Source of the DNA: JAVBKV01 sp031553885
Lineage (GTDB): Bacteria > Bacteroidota > Bacteroidia > Bacteroidales > Azobacteroidaceae
Assembly (NCBI GenBank): GCA_031553885.1
Contig: JAVBKV010000004.1
Location: 66,118 to 130,117 of the forward strand
Length of the DNA: 64,000 nucleotides
Direction of reading: 5' to 3'
Positions 43,871-52,516 of the stretch are shown here, one piece after another (the stretch's first letter is position 1; the number at the start of each line of letters is the position of its first letter). A program made the position numbers and the translations under genes. The notes beneath the pieces are model-generated. The model made no database searches. It was not told the DNA's origin and worked only from the letters and a program-made list of their open reading frames with translations.

Positions 43871-43907
43871 GGCGGCAAAGGTAGTGAAAATTTACAAAAA
43901 AATCAAA
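43871..43907 (-). promoter_or_regulatory. Promoter of the TPP riboswitch and TonB receptor
   Basis: On the minus strand TTTG (43904-43907) and TACCTTTG (43876-43883) are 20 bp apart. The riboswitch starts a few bases downstream. Confidence 0.7.
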
Positions 43908-43924
43908 ACTGTCTCCATTTAAAA

Positions 43925-43953
43925 TTGAAAATAAGATGAAAAGTTTATCTTTG
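43925..43953 (+). promoter_or_regulatory. Promoter of the ABC transporter operon
   Basis: TTG (43925-43927) and TATCTTTG (43946-43953) are 18 bp apart. The -7 element lies inside the longest open frame (from 43936), so translation must start later, at ATG 43978. Confidence 0.65.
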
Positions 43954-43977
43954 CAACTAAATCGAAAACATCCGGAC

Positions 43978-44610
43978 ATGCTTCAGACAAAAGGACTGGT
44001 TTTTGCTTACGACGAATTAAATTCGTTTCAATTTCCCGACATTGAATGCCGGAAGGGAGAGCAATGGCTGATTATGGGTCCTTCCGGTTGCGGCAAAACG
44101 ACATTGCTCCATTTACTGGCAGGTTTATTGCGTTCCTATCAGGGAAGCATCCGGATCCACGACACCGAAATATCGACTCTTCCAACTTCCGGACTGGATG
44201 CTTTTCGCGGAAAAGAAATCGGGATTGTGTTTCAAACACCCCATTTTATCGATTCTCTGAATGTAGAAGAAAACCTGCTGTTAGCCAGGTATCTCAACGG
44301 ATTCAAAGAAAACCGTACAGAAATTATTCCCTTGCTGGATAAACTGGGCATATTGCATAAACGAAAATCCATGCCTCATGAATTAAGTCAGGGGGAATTA
44401 CAACGCTTGTCCATTGCACGCTCGATCGTCAATAATCCTTCGTTGATCCTGGCGGACGAACCTACTTCCAGCCTGGATGATCACAATTGTAACGAAGCAA
44501 TTAACTTATTGAAAAAGCAAGCGGAATCAACCGGATCCACCTTGCTGATCGTAACTCACGACCATCGCCTGGCAGCCCATTTCACACACGTTGTCCAACT
44601 TCAAAAATAA
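43978..44610 (+). CDS. LolD-like ABC transporter ATPase
   Basis: 210 residues from ATG 43978, chosen because the promoter -7 element covers the upstream ATG at 43936. It has Walker A GPSGCGKTTLLH (about 37-48), signature LSQGELQRLSIA, Walker B LILADEPTSSLDD and the H-loop VTHDHR. The short FtsX/LolD-class ATPase pairs with the permease encoded 4 bp downstream. With the His-rich permease and the DUF3299-like third gene, the operon resembles the ZrgBC part of the zinc uptake system of Vibrio; this is a recalled comparison, not checked. Confidence 0.9.
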   Translation: MLQTKGLVFAYDELNSFQFPDIECRKGEQWLIMGPSGCGKTTLLHLLAGLLRSYQGSIRIHDTEISTLPTSGLDAFRGKEIGIVFQTPHFIDSLNVEENLLLARYLNGFKENRTEIIPLLDKLGILHKRKSMPHELSQGELQRLSIARSIVNNPSLILADEPTSSLDDHNCNEAINLLKKQAESTGSTLLIVTHDHRLAAHFTHVVQLQK

Positions 44611-44614
44611 GCCG

Positions 44615-45895
44615 ATGAATACCTTGAAGCTCAGTTGGAAAAACATAAAAGCCCGTCCGCTTTCGGCTACTCTCAATATCGTTCTTTTTGCGACCGGTAT
44701 TTTCATCATTTCTTTTTTGTTTTTGATAAAAAAACAGTTTGAGAAACAGATGGAAAGCAATGTAGCCGGAATCGACCTGGTAGTCGGCGCCAAGGGAAGT
44801 CCCCTCCAACTGGTACTTTCAAGTATTTATCACCTGGATTATCCTACCGGAAATATCTTTTACGATGATGCCGAGGAATTGAGCCGTAATCCCCTGGTGA
44901 AACATACAATTCCCCTGTCACTGGGTGACAACTACGGAGGATACCGGATTGTCGGGACGAACCGGGATTATGCCGATCTGTACAAAGGAAAAATAAAAGA
45001 AGGCAGGTATTGGCTGGATGACATGGAAGTGACGATTGGTTCTAAAGTAGCAAAAGAAACCGGTCTGACTGTGGGCAGCGAATTTTCCGGAGTACATGGT
45101 TTTATGGAAGAAGCCGGGCATTCTCACGATGATTTTGTATATGTGGTGACAGGAATTTTCGAAGAAACCGGACTTGTTCTGGACCAGTTGATCCTGACCA
45201 ACATGGAGAGTATCTGGGCTGTTCATGGTTATCACGAGGATATTCCGGGCCTGAATGAGGCAGAACATATTCATGGACCGGATTGCGCACATTCACACGG
45301 ACATGAACAGGATGAGGATGAATTCGAAGCAGAATCCCAGGACGACTTTCCGGAACCGGAAATCACGGCTTTACTGGTTTTTTACCGGAATCCGATGGGC
45401 GCCATTTCCCTGCCTCGTTTTATCAATAAAGAAACCAATATGCAGGCAGCTTCTCCCGTCCTGGAAATCAACCGTTTGTATACGCTGATGGGAACCAGTG
45501 TCCGTACCCTGATCCTCATTGCTTACCTGATTATTCTGATTGCCACCTTCAGTATTTTCATTTCTTTATTTAATTCCATGAAGGAACGAAAATACGAACT
45601 GGCTCTGATCCGGGTGATGGGAGGCAGTCGTTTCCGGCTTTTTTCACTGGTTATCTGGGAAGGGCTGATCATTGCCTTTTCCGGATTTATTACCGGTTTT
45701 CTGCTGAGCCGGGCCGGTTTGTTCCTGTTGTCGATCTATACCGGCGATCAGTTTCATTACAGCCTGAACATATTGGACAACCTGCAAACAGATGCGGTTT
45801 TACTGATTCTCACATTAATGATCGGATTCATTGCCTCCGTTTTTCCGGCAGTGAAGGCGATGAATACGGATATTTCTAAAACCTTATCAAAATGA
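44615..45895 (+). CDS. FtsX-like ABC permease with His-rich periplasmic loop
   Basis: 426 residues from ATG 44615; the open frame upstream begins at TTG 44591 inside the ATPase gene. There are four membrane helices (about 20-40, 290-315, 340-365, 390-410) and one large periplasmic domain after the first, the MacB/FtsX layout. This domain holds AGHSHDDF (about 165) and a metal-type stretch EHIHGPDCAHSHGHEQDEDE (about 217-236), absent from ordinary LolC/E permeases. It suggests zinc or another metal is bound or sensed. It overlaps the next gene by ATGA. Confidence 0.88.
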   Translation: MNTLKLSWKNIKARPLSATLNIVLFATGIFIISFLFLIKKQFEKQMESNVAGIDLVVGAKGSPLQLVLSSIYHLDYPTGNIFYDDAEELSRNPLVKHTIPLSLGDNYGGYRIVGTNRDYADLYKGKIKEGRYWLDDMEVTIGSKVAKETGLTVGSEFSGVHGFMEEAGHSHDDFVYVVTGIFEETGLVLDQLILTNMESIWAVHGYHEDIPGLNEAEHIHGPDCAHSHGHEQDEDEFEAESQDDFPEPEITALLVFYRNPMGAISLPRFINKETNMQAASPVLEINRLYTLMGTSVRTLILIAYLIILIATFSIFISLFNSMKERKYELALIRVMGGSRFRLFSLVIWEGLIIAFSGFITGFLLSRAGLFLLSIYTGDQFHYSLNILDNLQTDAVLLILTLMIGFIASVFPAVKAMNTDISKTLSK

Positions 45896-46347
45896 GAAAG
45901 AAAACAGGGATCTTGATTCTTTGTCTTTTGTGTTGGTTGGGTGTTGCCGGACAGGAAGCTGTAACCTGGGAAAAACTGGCAACTATTAAGTGGGTTCCGA
46001 CATTTATCCCTTCCCTGGGTGATTTTTATGATTTTCCCCGTTTCAGCAAAGAAATCAAGAAGTTGAACGGGAAGACGATCTCCATCAAAGGATTTTATGT
46101 TCCGGTAGACATTTCCGGAAAGATATTTGCTTTATCGGCACAACCTTCACAAATGTGTTTCTTTTGCAATGGAGGCGGGCCTGAATCGGTAATGGAAATC
46201 ATCACCAAAGAAGGCACTAACCTGCTGAAAGGAGTCAAAGCGGATAAATTCATTGAAGTTAAGGGTAAACTCCGGTTGAATGAAACCGATATCAATCATT
46301 TGATGTACATACTGGAAGAAGCCGAATTAATAGAAATTATCAAATAA
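45892..46347 (+). CDS. Secreted DUF3299-like protein of the ABC operon
   Basis: 151 residues. A signal peptide (about 1-20, LCWLGVAG) is followed by one small domain. The core has KKLNGKTISIKGFYVPVD and SAQPSQMCFFCNGGGPESVMEI. The Cys-x-x-Cys-type pair (CFFC) may bind metal. The fold looks like the OB-type DUF3299 proteins that occur in operons with LolD/FtsX-like transporters. Third gene of the operon, coupled by ATGA to the permease. Confidence 0.75.
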   Translation: MRKKTGILILCLLCWLGVAGQEAVTWEKLATIKWVPTFIPSLGDFYDFPRFSKEIKKLNGKTISIKGFYVPVDISGKIFALSAQPSQMCFFCNGGGPESVMEIITKEGTNLLKGVKADKFIEVKGKLRLNETDINHLMYILEEAELIEIIK

Positions 46348-46411
46348 GCCCCCTATCCCTATCACTTGCAACTAGGAACTTATAATTAAATAAAAAACAA
46401 AAAATGCACGT

Positions 46412-47242
46412 ATGAAAATTGGAATTGACTTAGGAGGAACCAACGTCCGGATCGGATTGGTAGAAAACGGAGAAATTGTAAAAAAAATCGTAAAGCCGAC
46501 ACCGGCCGATCAACCGGAAGCAGTTGTTATCGACTACATCTCGGGACTGATTGAAGAATTAATGTCTCCGGCCGTAAAAGGGATCGGCATTGGAGTTCCT
46601 TCGGTAGTAGACGGAGAAAAAGGAATTGTTTATAACGTGGCAAACATCCCGGCCTGGAAAGAGGTACATTTGAAAGACATCCTGGAAAAAAGATTCAACG
46701 TACCGGTATTTGTCAACAACGATTCCAATTGTTTTGCATTAGGGGAAAAAACTGCAGGAAAAGGAAAACCATTCAAAAACATGCTGGGTGTTACACTCGG
46801 AACCGGTGTAGGCGCCGGAGTAATTATCCACAACGAATTATTCTCAGGAAGCAATACCGGAGCCGGAGAAATCGGATGCATTCCTTACCTGGAACACAAC
46901 ATGGAATATTATTGCAGTAGCAATTTCTTTGTGGCTTTCCACGGAATCACGGGAAAAGAAGCAGCCCAACGGGCATCCGGTGGAGACGAAAAAGCCCTGG
47001 AAATCTGGAAAGAATTCGGAGGACACATGGGAAAACTGGTTCAGACAATTTTATACGCTTACGACCCCGACGCAATTATTTTCGGTGGCGGAATCGCAAG
47101 CGCTTATCCTTACTTCGAAGCAGCAATGAGAGAATCCCTGACGGACTTTGATTATCCGGAAATTGCTAAAAAACTGCAAATACTCATTTCCGAGAAAGAA
47201 GACATCGCACTGCTGGGTGCAGCATCGCTGGTCCGGGAATAA
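46412..47242 (+). CDS. ROK-family sugar kinase
   Basis: 276 residues. DLGGTNVRIG (about 5-14) is the phosphate-binding motif, NDSNCFALGE (about 98-107) holds the catalytic Asp, and GVTLGTGVGAGVII is the second ATP-binding loop. Most ROK kinases have a zinc motif CxCGxxGCxE; here the region reads EIGCIPYLEHNMEYYCSSNFF and the CxCG pair is missing. It probably phosphorylates glucose or a related sugar such as mannose or N-acetylmannosamine in the cytoplasm. Convergent with proC, only 17 bp apart. Confidence 0.9.
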   Translation: MKIGIDLGGTNVRIGLVENGEIVKKIVKPTPADQPEAVVIDYISGLIEELMSPAVKGIGIGVPSVVDGEKGIVYNVANIPAWKEVHLKDILEKRFNVPVFVNNDSNCFALGEKTAGKGKPFKNMLGVTLGTGVGAGVIIHNELFSGSNTGAGEIGCIPYLEHNMEYYCSSNFFVAFHGITGKEAAQRASGGDEKALEIWKEFGGHMGKLVQTILYAYDPDAIIFGGGIASAYPYFEAAMRESLTDFDYPEIAKKLQILISEKEDIALLGAASLVRE

Positions 47243-47259
47243 TTATTTCAACGAACGGA

Positions 47260-48060
47260 TCAGGACCTGCTGGCTTTCATCGCCTGAATAATGGCATGAG
47301 AAAAACCATTGGCCTCCAATTCGTTCAATCCTTTGATGGTAATACCTCCCGGTGTGGTCACTTTATCGATTTCCTCCTCAGGGTTGGCTTGGGTATGAAG
47401 GAGCAGTTCGGCTGCTCCTTTCATCGTATAAGCAACCAGTTCCTGAGCCTCTTTCGGATAAAATCCCATTTCGACTCCGGCCTGCATGGCAGCGCGAACA
47501 TACCGGAAAAGGTAAGCGATCCCGCAGGAAGACAAGGCAATACCAGCTCCCAGTTTATCCTCATCCAGCAAAACAGCCTTTCCCAATTCATTGAAAATTT
47601 TCAATAATAATGTTTCCTGTTCCGAAGAAGCATTATCAGAAGCAATCAGGGTCATGCTTTCCCCAACTGCGACAGCCGTATTGGGAATGACACGAAAAAC
47701 CGCCGGTAAATCCAGAACCTCCATAGGTCGCGTCAAGGCTTTGTTTATATCCTGAAGCGTAACTCCGGCTGCAATGGAAACCAGGATCTGCCTGCTGTAA
47801 TCCAATTTGAACTTGATATCCAGAATAACATCCTGAATCATCCAGGGCTTGACGGATAGGATAATCATATCAGCCTCAGCCACACTGTCGTAATCATCCA
47901 GGATAGTCCGGATATCCGGATTAAAAGCACGTAAAGCATCCAAAGGCGCCTGATTCACATCAATGACTGTGATATCAGCGGCTTTGAAAACAGTTCCCTG
48001 AATCAGGCCGCGAACGATAGCGCCGCCCATATTTCCTCCTCCAATGATGGTTAGTTTCAT
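47260..48060 (-). CDS. proC: Pyrroline-5-carboxylate reductase
   Basis: 266 residues from the ATG at 48060. The longer open frame to 48120 lies inside argD and is rejected; the ATGA overlap with the argD stop supports the chosen start. NAD(P)-binding GGGNMGGAIVRGL is at 6-18, VKPWMIQDV near 85, and the C-terminal GGITIKGLNELEANGF is the P5C reductase signature. It makes proline from P5C. In this arginine operon it may work beside the ornithine-forming enzymes, since ornithine and P5C are linked. Confidence 0.94.
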   Translation of the reverse strand: MKLTIIGGGNMGGAIVRGLIQGTVFKAADITVIDVNQAPLDALRAFNPDIRTILDDYDSVAEADMIILSVKPWMIQDVILDIKFKLDYSRQILVSIAAGVTLQDINKALTRPMEVLDLPAVFRVIPNTAVAVGESMTLIASDNASSEQETLLLKIFNELGKAVLLDEDKLGAGIALSSCGIAYLFRYVRAAMQAGVEMGFYPKEAQELVAYTMKGAAELLLHTQANPEEEIDKVTTPGGITIKGLNELEANGFSHAIIQAMKASRS

Positions 48061-49184
48061 GATATAATAATTTTTTTGAACCGGTTGATAAATATTTCGG
48101 CCTCCTGCATGGAAATACAAAGCGGAGGCAGTAAACGGAACACATGAGGTCCGGTTACCCCGGTGAAGATTTTTTCTTCAAACAGCAACTTGTTTCTCTT
48201 TTCTTTTATCGGCTCTTCGAATTCCAGACCGATCATCAGCCCACGGCCCCTGACTTCCTTGATTTGTGGAATTTGTTTCAATTCATCCATCAGGTAGGCG
48301 CCTACCTTCCGGACATTATCCATCAGGTTTTCATTTTTCATGATATCCAATACGGCAATGGCAGCCGCACACGCCAGGTGATTTCCACCAAAGGTAGTTC
48401 CCAACTGACCATGAACAGCCTGAAATTCCGGACTGATCAAAACTCCTGCAACCGGAAAACCGTTACCCATTCCTTTAGCTGTCGTGATGATATCAGGCCG
48501 GATACCCGCATATTGGTGAGCGAAAAATTTTCCACTTCTTCCGTAACCCGACTGAATCTCATCCAGAATCAACACGGTACCTGTTTCTTTGCAGGTCCGG
48601 CTCAATTCCCGGAGGAATGCATCATCCGGAATCTGAATTCCGCCGACTCCTTGTATGCCTTCAATTATAACAGAAGAAACCTCCCGGGTGTTCAGCACTT
48701 CCCTGACCTTTTCGATATCGTTGAAAGGCAGGAAAATCACCTCTGGCCCATCATTAACAGGAGCCTGATACTTAGGAATATCGGTTACCTTAACTGCAGC
48801 AGCCGTTCTTCCGTGAAAAGCCTGCCGGAAAGCAACTACTTTTTTTCTTCCGTTATGAAAAGAAGCCAGCTTGAGCGCATTCTCATTTGCTTCGGCTCCG
48901 GAATTGATCAGAAACAGAGAATAATCCTCATATCCCGATAACTCACCTAATTTCTCCGCAACTTCCACCTGCAGGTTGTTAACCACCGAATTGGAATAAA
49001 AAGCAATGCGATTCAATTGTTTCGTGAGCATCTCCACATAATACGGATGGGAATGTCCCACGGAAATGACAGCGTGTCCTCCGTAAAAATCCAGGTACTC
49101 TGTCCCTTGCTGATCATATACTTTACATCCCTGTGCGTTGACCGGCTCGATCGCCCACAACGGATAAACATCAAACGGCTTCAT
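48057..49184 (-). CDS. argD: Acetylornithine (or succinylornithine) aminotransferase
   Basis: 375 residues, class III PLP aminotransferase. NSGAEANENALKLA (about 93) binds the cofactor phosphate, ILDEIQSGYGRSGKFFAHQ (about 205) holds the cofactor Asp, and AKGMGNGFPVAG (about 235) holds the PLP-Lys. FYGGHAVISVGHSHP at the start is typical of ArgD. Some Bacteroides use N-succinyl rather than N-acetyl intermediates, so the acyl group is open. Operon position fits arginine synthesis. Confidence 0.93.
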   Translation of the reverse strand: MKPFDVYPLWAIEPVNAQGCKVYDQQGTEYLDFYGGHAVISVGHSHPYYVEMLTKQLNRIAFYSNSVVNNLQVEVAEKLGELSGYEDYSLFLINSGAEANENALKLASFHNGRKKVVAFRQAFHGRTAAAVKVTDIPKYQAPVNDGPEVIFLPFNDIEKVREVLNTREVSSVIIEGIQGVGGIQIPDDAFLRELSRTCKETGTVLILDEIQSGYGRSGKFFAHQYAGIRPDIITTAKGMGNGFPVAGVLISPEFQAVHGQLGTTFGGNHLACAAAIAVLDIMKNENLMDNVRKVGAYLMDELKQIPQIKEVRGRGLMIGLEFEEPIKEKRNKLLFEEKIFTGVTGPHVFRLLPPLCISMQEAEIFINRFKKIIIS

Positions 49185-49189
49185 GCTGT

Positions 49190-49231
49190 ATAATTTTTAA
49201 TTCTTAATTCTTAATTTTTAATTCTTAACTC
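49190..49231. repeat. TTAATTC-type repeat between argC and argD
   Basis: TTTTTAATTCTTAATTCTTA with further TTAATTC units up to TTAACTCTC. The same heptad-like repeat forms the inverted repeat at 39971-40076. Here only one arm is present. Confidence 0.7.
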
Positions 49232-50203
49232 TCAAAACCCTCCCGGTTTCAACTGCAATCCCACATTTTCCCTCAATCCGAACATCAGGTTGAAGTTATG
49301 TACAGCCTGTCCGGAAGCTCCTTTCAACAAATTATCTATTACGGAAATAATCAGCAACTTATTGCCATATTTCTCTAAATAAAGAACACATTTGTTGGTA
49401 TTAACTACTTGTTTCAGGTCCGGATTTTTATCTGTCAGAAAGGTAAAAGCAGCATCCTTGTAAAAATTTGCATACAACTGTGTTGCTTCTTCCAACGAAA
49501 GATCACAATCCGTATAAGCAGAAGCAAAAATCCCGCGTGAAAAATTGCCACGGACCGGTATGAAATGAATCGCTGCATCTAATCCTTCCTGCAGTTGCGC
49601 AAGAGACTGACGGATCTCTTTCAGATGCTGATGCTCAAACGGCTTGTATACCGATATGTTGTTGTCTCTCCAGCTGAAATGGGTAGTAGCACCAGGTTTA
49701 ACGCCGGCTCCGGTAGATCCCGTAATTGCATTCACATGTACCTCGCTTCGGATCAACTGACGGGAAGCCAAAGGCAAAAGGGCCAGTTGGATCGCAGTGG
49801 CAAAGCACCCCGGATTAGCGACATGCATTGCTTTTCCGATTGCTTTTTTATTCAATTCGGGCAACCCGTAAACAAAATCGTGCGAACCATCGGCATGTCT
49901 GTAATCGGTCGACAGATCGATGATTCTGATTCTTTCGGGAATAAGGTTTTCTTCGATAAACTTTTTACTATCTCCGTGCGCCGAGCAAAGAAATAAGGCA
50001 TCCACCTGTCCGAAGGGATGAGTATCAGAAAATACCAGATCAGTCTCCCCGATCAGTCCGCCATGTACATCGGTAATTTTATTCCCGGCATTGCTGGTAC
50101 TGTGCACAAATACAATTTCAACGCCCGGATGATTGATCAAAATCCGGATCAACTCTCCGGCCGTATAACCGGCCCCACCGATAATTCCTACTTTTATATT
50201 CAT
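49232..50203 (-). CDS. argC: N-acetyl-gamma-glutamyl-phosphate reductase
   Basis: 323 residues. NADP-binding GIIGGAGYTAGELIRIL is at 6-22, the catalytic Cys in VANPGCFATAIQLAL (about 130-144), and GSTGAGVKPGATTHFSWR is the family signature. It reduces the acyl-glutamyl phosphate to the semialdehyde, third step of arginine synthesis. Between argG (14-bp gap) and argD (47-bp gap with a repeat). Confidence 0.96.
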   Translation of the reverse strand: MNIKVGIIGGAGYTAGELIRILINHPGVEIVFVHSTSNAGNKITDVHGGLIGETDLVFSDTHPFGQVDALFLCSAHGDSKKFIEENLIPERIRIIDLSTDYRHADGSHDFVYGLPELNKKAIGKAMHVANPGCFATAIQLALLPLASRQLIRSEVHVNAITGSTGAGVKPGATTHFSWRDNNISVYKPFEHQHLKEIRQSLAQLQEGLDAAIHFIPVRGNFSRGIFASAYTDCDLSLEEATQLYANFYKDAAFTFLTDKNPDLKQVVNTNKCVLYLEKYGNKLLIISVIDNLLKGASGQAVHNFNLMFGLRENVGLQLKPGGF

Positions 50204-50217
50204 TCTGATTGAATTTC

Positions 50218-51420
50218 TTACTTCTTATTCCGTTTTTGTACTGCATGGTAAATTTTAGTCGGTACAGCCATGATCTTGGTAAAACCTTTGGCATCATCGG
50301 CAGTCCAGGCTTTATTGATTTCCCCATATTCACCGAAATCGGTTTTCATCAGGTCGAAATCACTTTCAACGCCCACCAGGGTATAGCCGTAAGGACGGAG
50401 CTGGATGGTTACCTTTCCGGTCACATTTTGTTGAGAATGTTCCAGGAAAGCCTCCATGTCCCGCATCACAGGATCTAAATACTGCGCTTCGTGAAGAAAC
50501 ATGCCGTACCAGGTTCCGATCTGTTCTTTCCAATACTGTTGCCACTTGGTGAGGGTATGTTTTTCCAGCATCTTATGCGCGTTGATAATCACGAGAGGCG
50601 CAGACGCTTCAAAACCTACGCGGCCTTTAATACCAATGATTGTATCGCCGATGTGCATATCGCGACCGATGGCATAACGGGAAGTGATGGCTTCCACCTC
50701 CTGGATCGCTTTTACTTTATCCATGAATTTCTTTCCGTTCACTTCCGAGATTTCTCCCTGTTCAAAGCTGATGGTCAGCGCCTCCGATCCTTGTTCCTGC
50801 AACTGGGAAGGATAAGCTTTTTCGGGCAGGGTTTGTTCCGATTTCAGGGTTTCCTTACCTCCGATACTGGTACCCCAAAGTCCTTTGTTGATGGAATATT
50901 CCATTTTAGTGAAATCCGCTTCGTACCCATGTTCTTTGAGATAGTTAATCTCATATTCACGGGTCAGGATCATATCGCGGGTAGGTGTCAGAATTTTAAT
51001 TTCCGGAGCCAGCACATCGAAAGTCAGGTCGAAACGAACCTGGTCGTTACCCGCACCGGTACTGCCGTGAGCCACATAATCTGCGCCGATTTCCTTGGCG
51101 TAATTAATGATGGCAATCGCCTGAAAAATACGTTCGGAACTCACAGAAATCGGATAGGTTCCATTTCGAAGCACATTCCCGAAAACCATGTACCGGATGC
51201 TTTTATTGTAGTATTCCTGTGTAATATCTAAGGAAACGTGTTTTTTAGCTCCCAGTTTGTAAGCCCGTTCTTCTATTTTTTTGAGTTCTTCCTCATCGAA
51301 TCCCCCGGTATTGGCTACCGCGGTATATACTTCATACCCTTTTTCCTGCGACAGGTACATGGCACAAAAAGAAGTGTCCAATCCACCGCTGAAAGCTAAA
51401 ACTACTTTTTCCTTTTTCAT
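50218..51420 (-). CDS. argG: Argininosuccinate synthase
   Basis: 400 residues. The ATP pyrophosphatase motif AFSGGLDTSFCAMYL is at 9-23, HGSTGAGNDQVRFD (about 120) binds aspartate and citrulline, and VNAIT-like downstream strands follow. The N-terminus MKKEKVVLAFSGG is normal. It joins citrulline and aspartate with ATP to form argininosuccinate. Third gene of the arginine operon. Confidence 0.96.
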   Translation of the reverse strand: MKKEKVVLAFSGGLDTSFCAMYLSQEKGYEVYTAVANTGGFDEEELKKIEERAYKLGAKKHVSLDITQEYYNKSIRYMVFGNVLRNGTYPISVSSERIFQAIAIINYAKEIGADYVAHGSTGAGNDQVRFDLTFDVLAPEIKILTPTRDMILTREYEINYLKEHGYEADFTKMEYSINKGLWGTSIGGKETLKSEQTLPEKAYPSQLQEQGSEALTISFEQGEISEVNGKKFMDKVKAIQEVEAITSRYAIGRDMHIGDTIIGIKGRVGFEASAPLVIINAHKMLEKHTLTKWQQYWKEQIGTWYGMFLHEAQYLDPVMRDMEAFLEHSQQNVTGKVTIQLRPYGYTLVGVESDFDLMKTDFGEYGEINKAWTADDAKGFTKIMAVPTKIYHAVQKRNKK

Positions 51421-51461
51421 TTTCTATATCGTTTTATTTATAATTCATAATCACAACATTT

Positions 51462-52016
51462 CTACTCCTTCTTCCTGTTTTTGGCATGAGGATCAAACAA
51501 CATGGCCGTACAGATGCAATATTTCCGGTCGGTACGTAACAGGATGTCGTAATTGACACACCCCTGACATCCCCTCCAGAAAGCATCGTCGTTGGTCAGA
51601 TCGGCAAATGTGACCGGGACATAACCCAGCGCCGTGTTGATCTTCATAACTGCCGCCCCTGAGGTAAGTCCGAAAAGCTTGGCATCCGGGAACATCGTCC
51701 GGGAAAGTTCGAATGATTTTTCTTTGATACGCATGGCCAGGCCGTGTCCGCGAAATTTTTCTACCACGATCAACCCGGAGTTAGCCACGTATTGTTTATT
51801 TCCCCAGCTTTCAATGTAGCAAAAGCCGGCAAACTCGCCGTCCACCAAAGCAATGATGGCCTTACCCTCACGCATTTTCTGCTCCACGTATTCCGGCGTA
51901 CGCTTGGCAATACCGGTCCCCCTCACTTTAGCGGCAGCTTCTATAGTACTCAATATGACAGGCACATATTGAATGTGACTTTCGTTTGCAATAACCACCT
52001 CGATTTCGTTATCCAT
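51462..52016 (-). CDS. GNAT acetyltransferase, likely glutamate N-acyltransferase of the arginine pathway
   Basis: 184 residues with a GNAT fold. The acetyl-CoA loop is FRGHGLAMRIKEKSFEL (about 89-105), preceded by VANSGLIVVE. The C-terminal part has four cysteines (CQGCVNYD and YCICTAML) that may bind a metal. Position between argR and argG, and the lack of another first-step enzyme in the operon, suggest it makes the N-acylglutamate that starts arginine synthesis. This is inference; other GNAT roles are possible. Confidence 0.8.
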   Translation of the reverse strand: MDNEIEVVIANESHIQYVPVILSTIEAAAKVRGTGIAKRTPEYVEQKMREGKAIIALVDGEFAGFCYIESWGNKQYVANSGLIVVEKFRGHGLAMRIKEKSFELSRTMFPDAKLFGLTSGAAVMKINTALGYVPVTFADLTNDDAFWRGCQGCVNYDILLRTDRKYCICTAMLFDPHAKNRKKE

Positions 52017-52033
52017 ATTCTATCTACAAACAA

Positions 52034-52513
52034 TTATTGTTTAATATTCGGTATAAAAAGAGCCAGTGATCCGATAATCTCGTCCCGGCTGATTCCTTCT
52101 CTCGGAATTAATAAAATAGTATCGTCCCCGGCTATCGTACCAAGGACGGAATGGGTAGCCCGGTTATCGATATCCGAAGCGATTCCCATCGCATACCCGG
52201 GACGCGTTTTAACGACAGCTAAGTTTCCGGAAAATTCAATGGAAATAAATCCCCGGGAAACCAATTCTCTTTCCGAAGAACCGGAATGTATATTTTTTGT
52301 ATAATCATTCACTCCTGGAAGCGCATAAACATAATTTCCTCCGGCATCCGGAATCTTGATTATTTTCAATTGCTTCATATCCCGGGAAAGCGTAGCCTGA
52401 GTCACAGCGATCCTTTCTGCTGAAAGAAGATTCAACAGTTCTTCCTGATTACTGACAGCATGACTGCCTACCAGCCTCCGGATCACATTTAACCGCTCTT
52501 TTTTGCTTTTCAT
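52034..52513 (-). CDS. argR: Arginine repressor ArgR
   Basis: 159 residues, usual ArgR length. The N-terminal winged HTH has ITQATLSRD-type VTQATLSRDMKQLKIIK (about 37-53). The C-terminal arginine-binding hexamer domain has ILGTIAGDDTILLIPR-type VLGTIAGDDTILLIPREGIS (about 123-142), with the Asp pair that contacts arginine. It heads the operon it is likely to control: two ARG-box-like sites lie just upstream. An ArgR of this type represses synthesis genes when arginine is plentiful. Confidence 0.95.
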   Translation of the reverse strand: MKSKKERLNVIRRLVGSHAVSNQEELLNLLSAERIAVTQATLSRDMKQLKIIKIPDAGGNYVYALPGVNDYTKNIHSGSSERELVSRGFISIEFSGNLAVVKTRPGYAMGIASDIDNRATHSVLGTIAGDDTILLIPREGISRDEIIGSLALFIPNIKQ

Positions 52514-52516
52514 TTA

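Noticed and set aside
43936..43977. ATG at 43936 for the LolD-like ATPase
   Set aside because: A TTG-N18-TATCTTTG promoter overlaps it, so the message would start after this codon.
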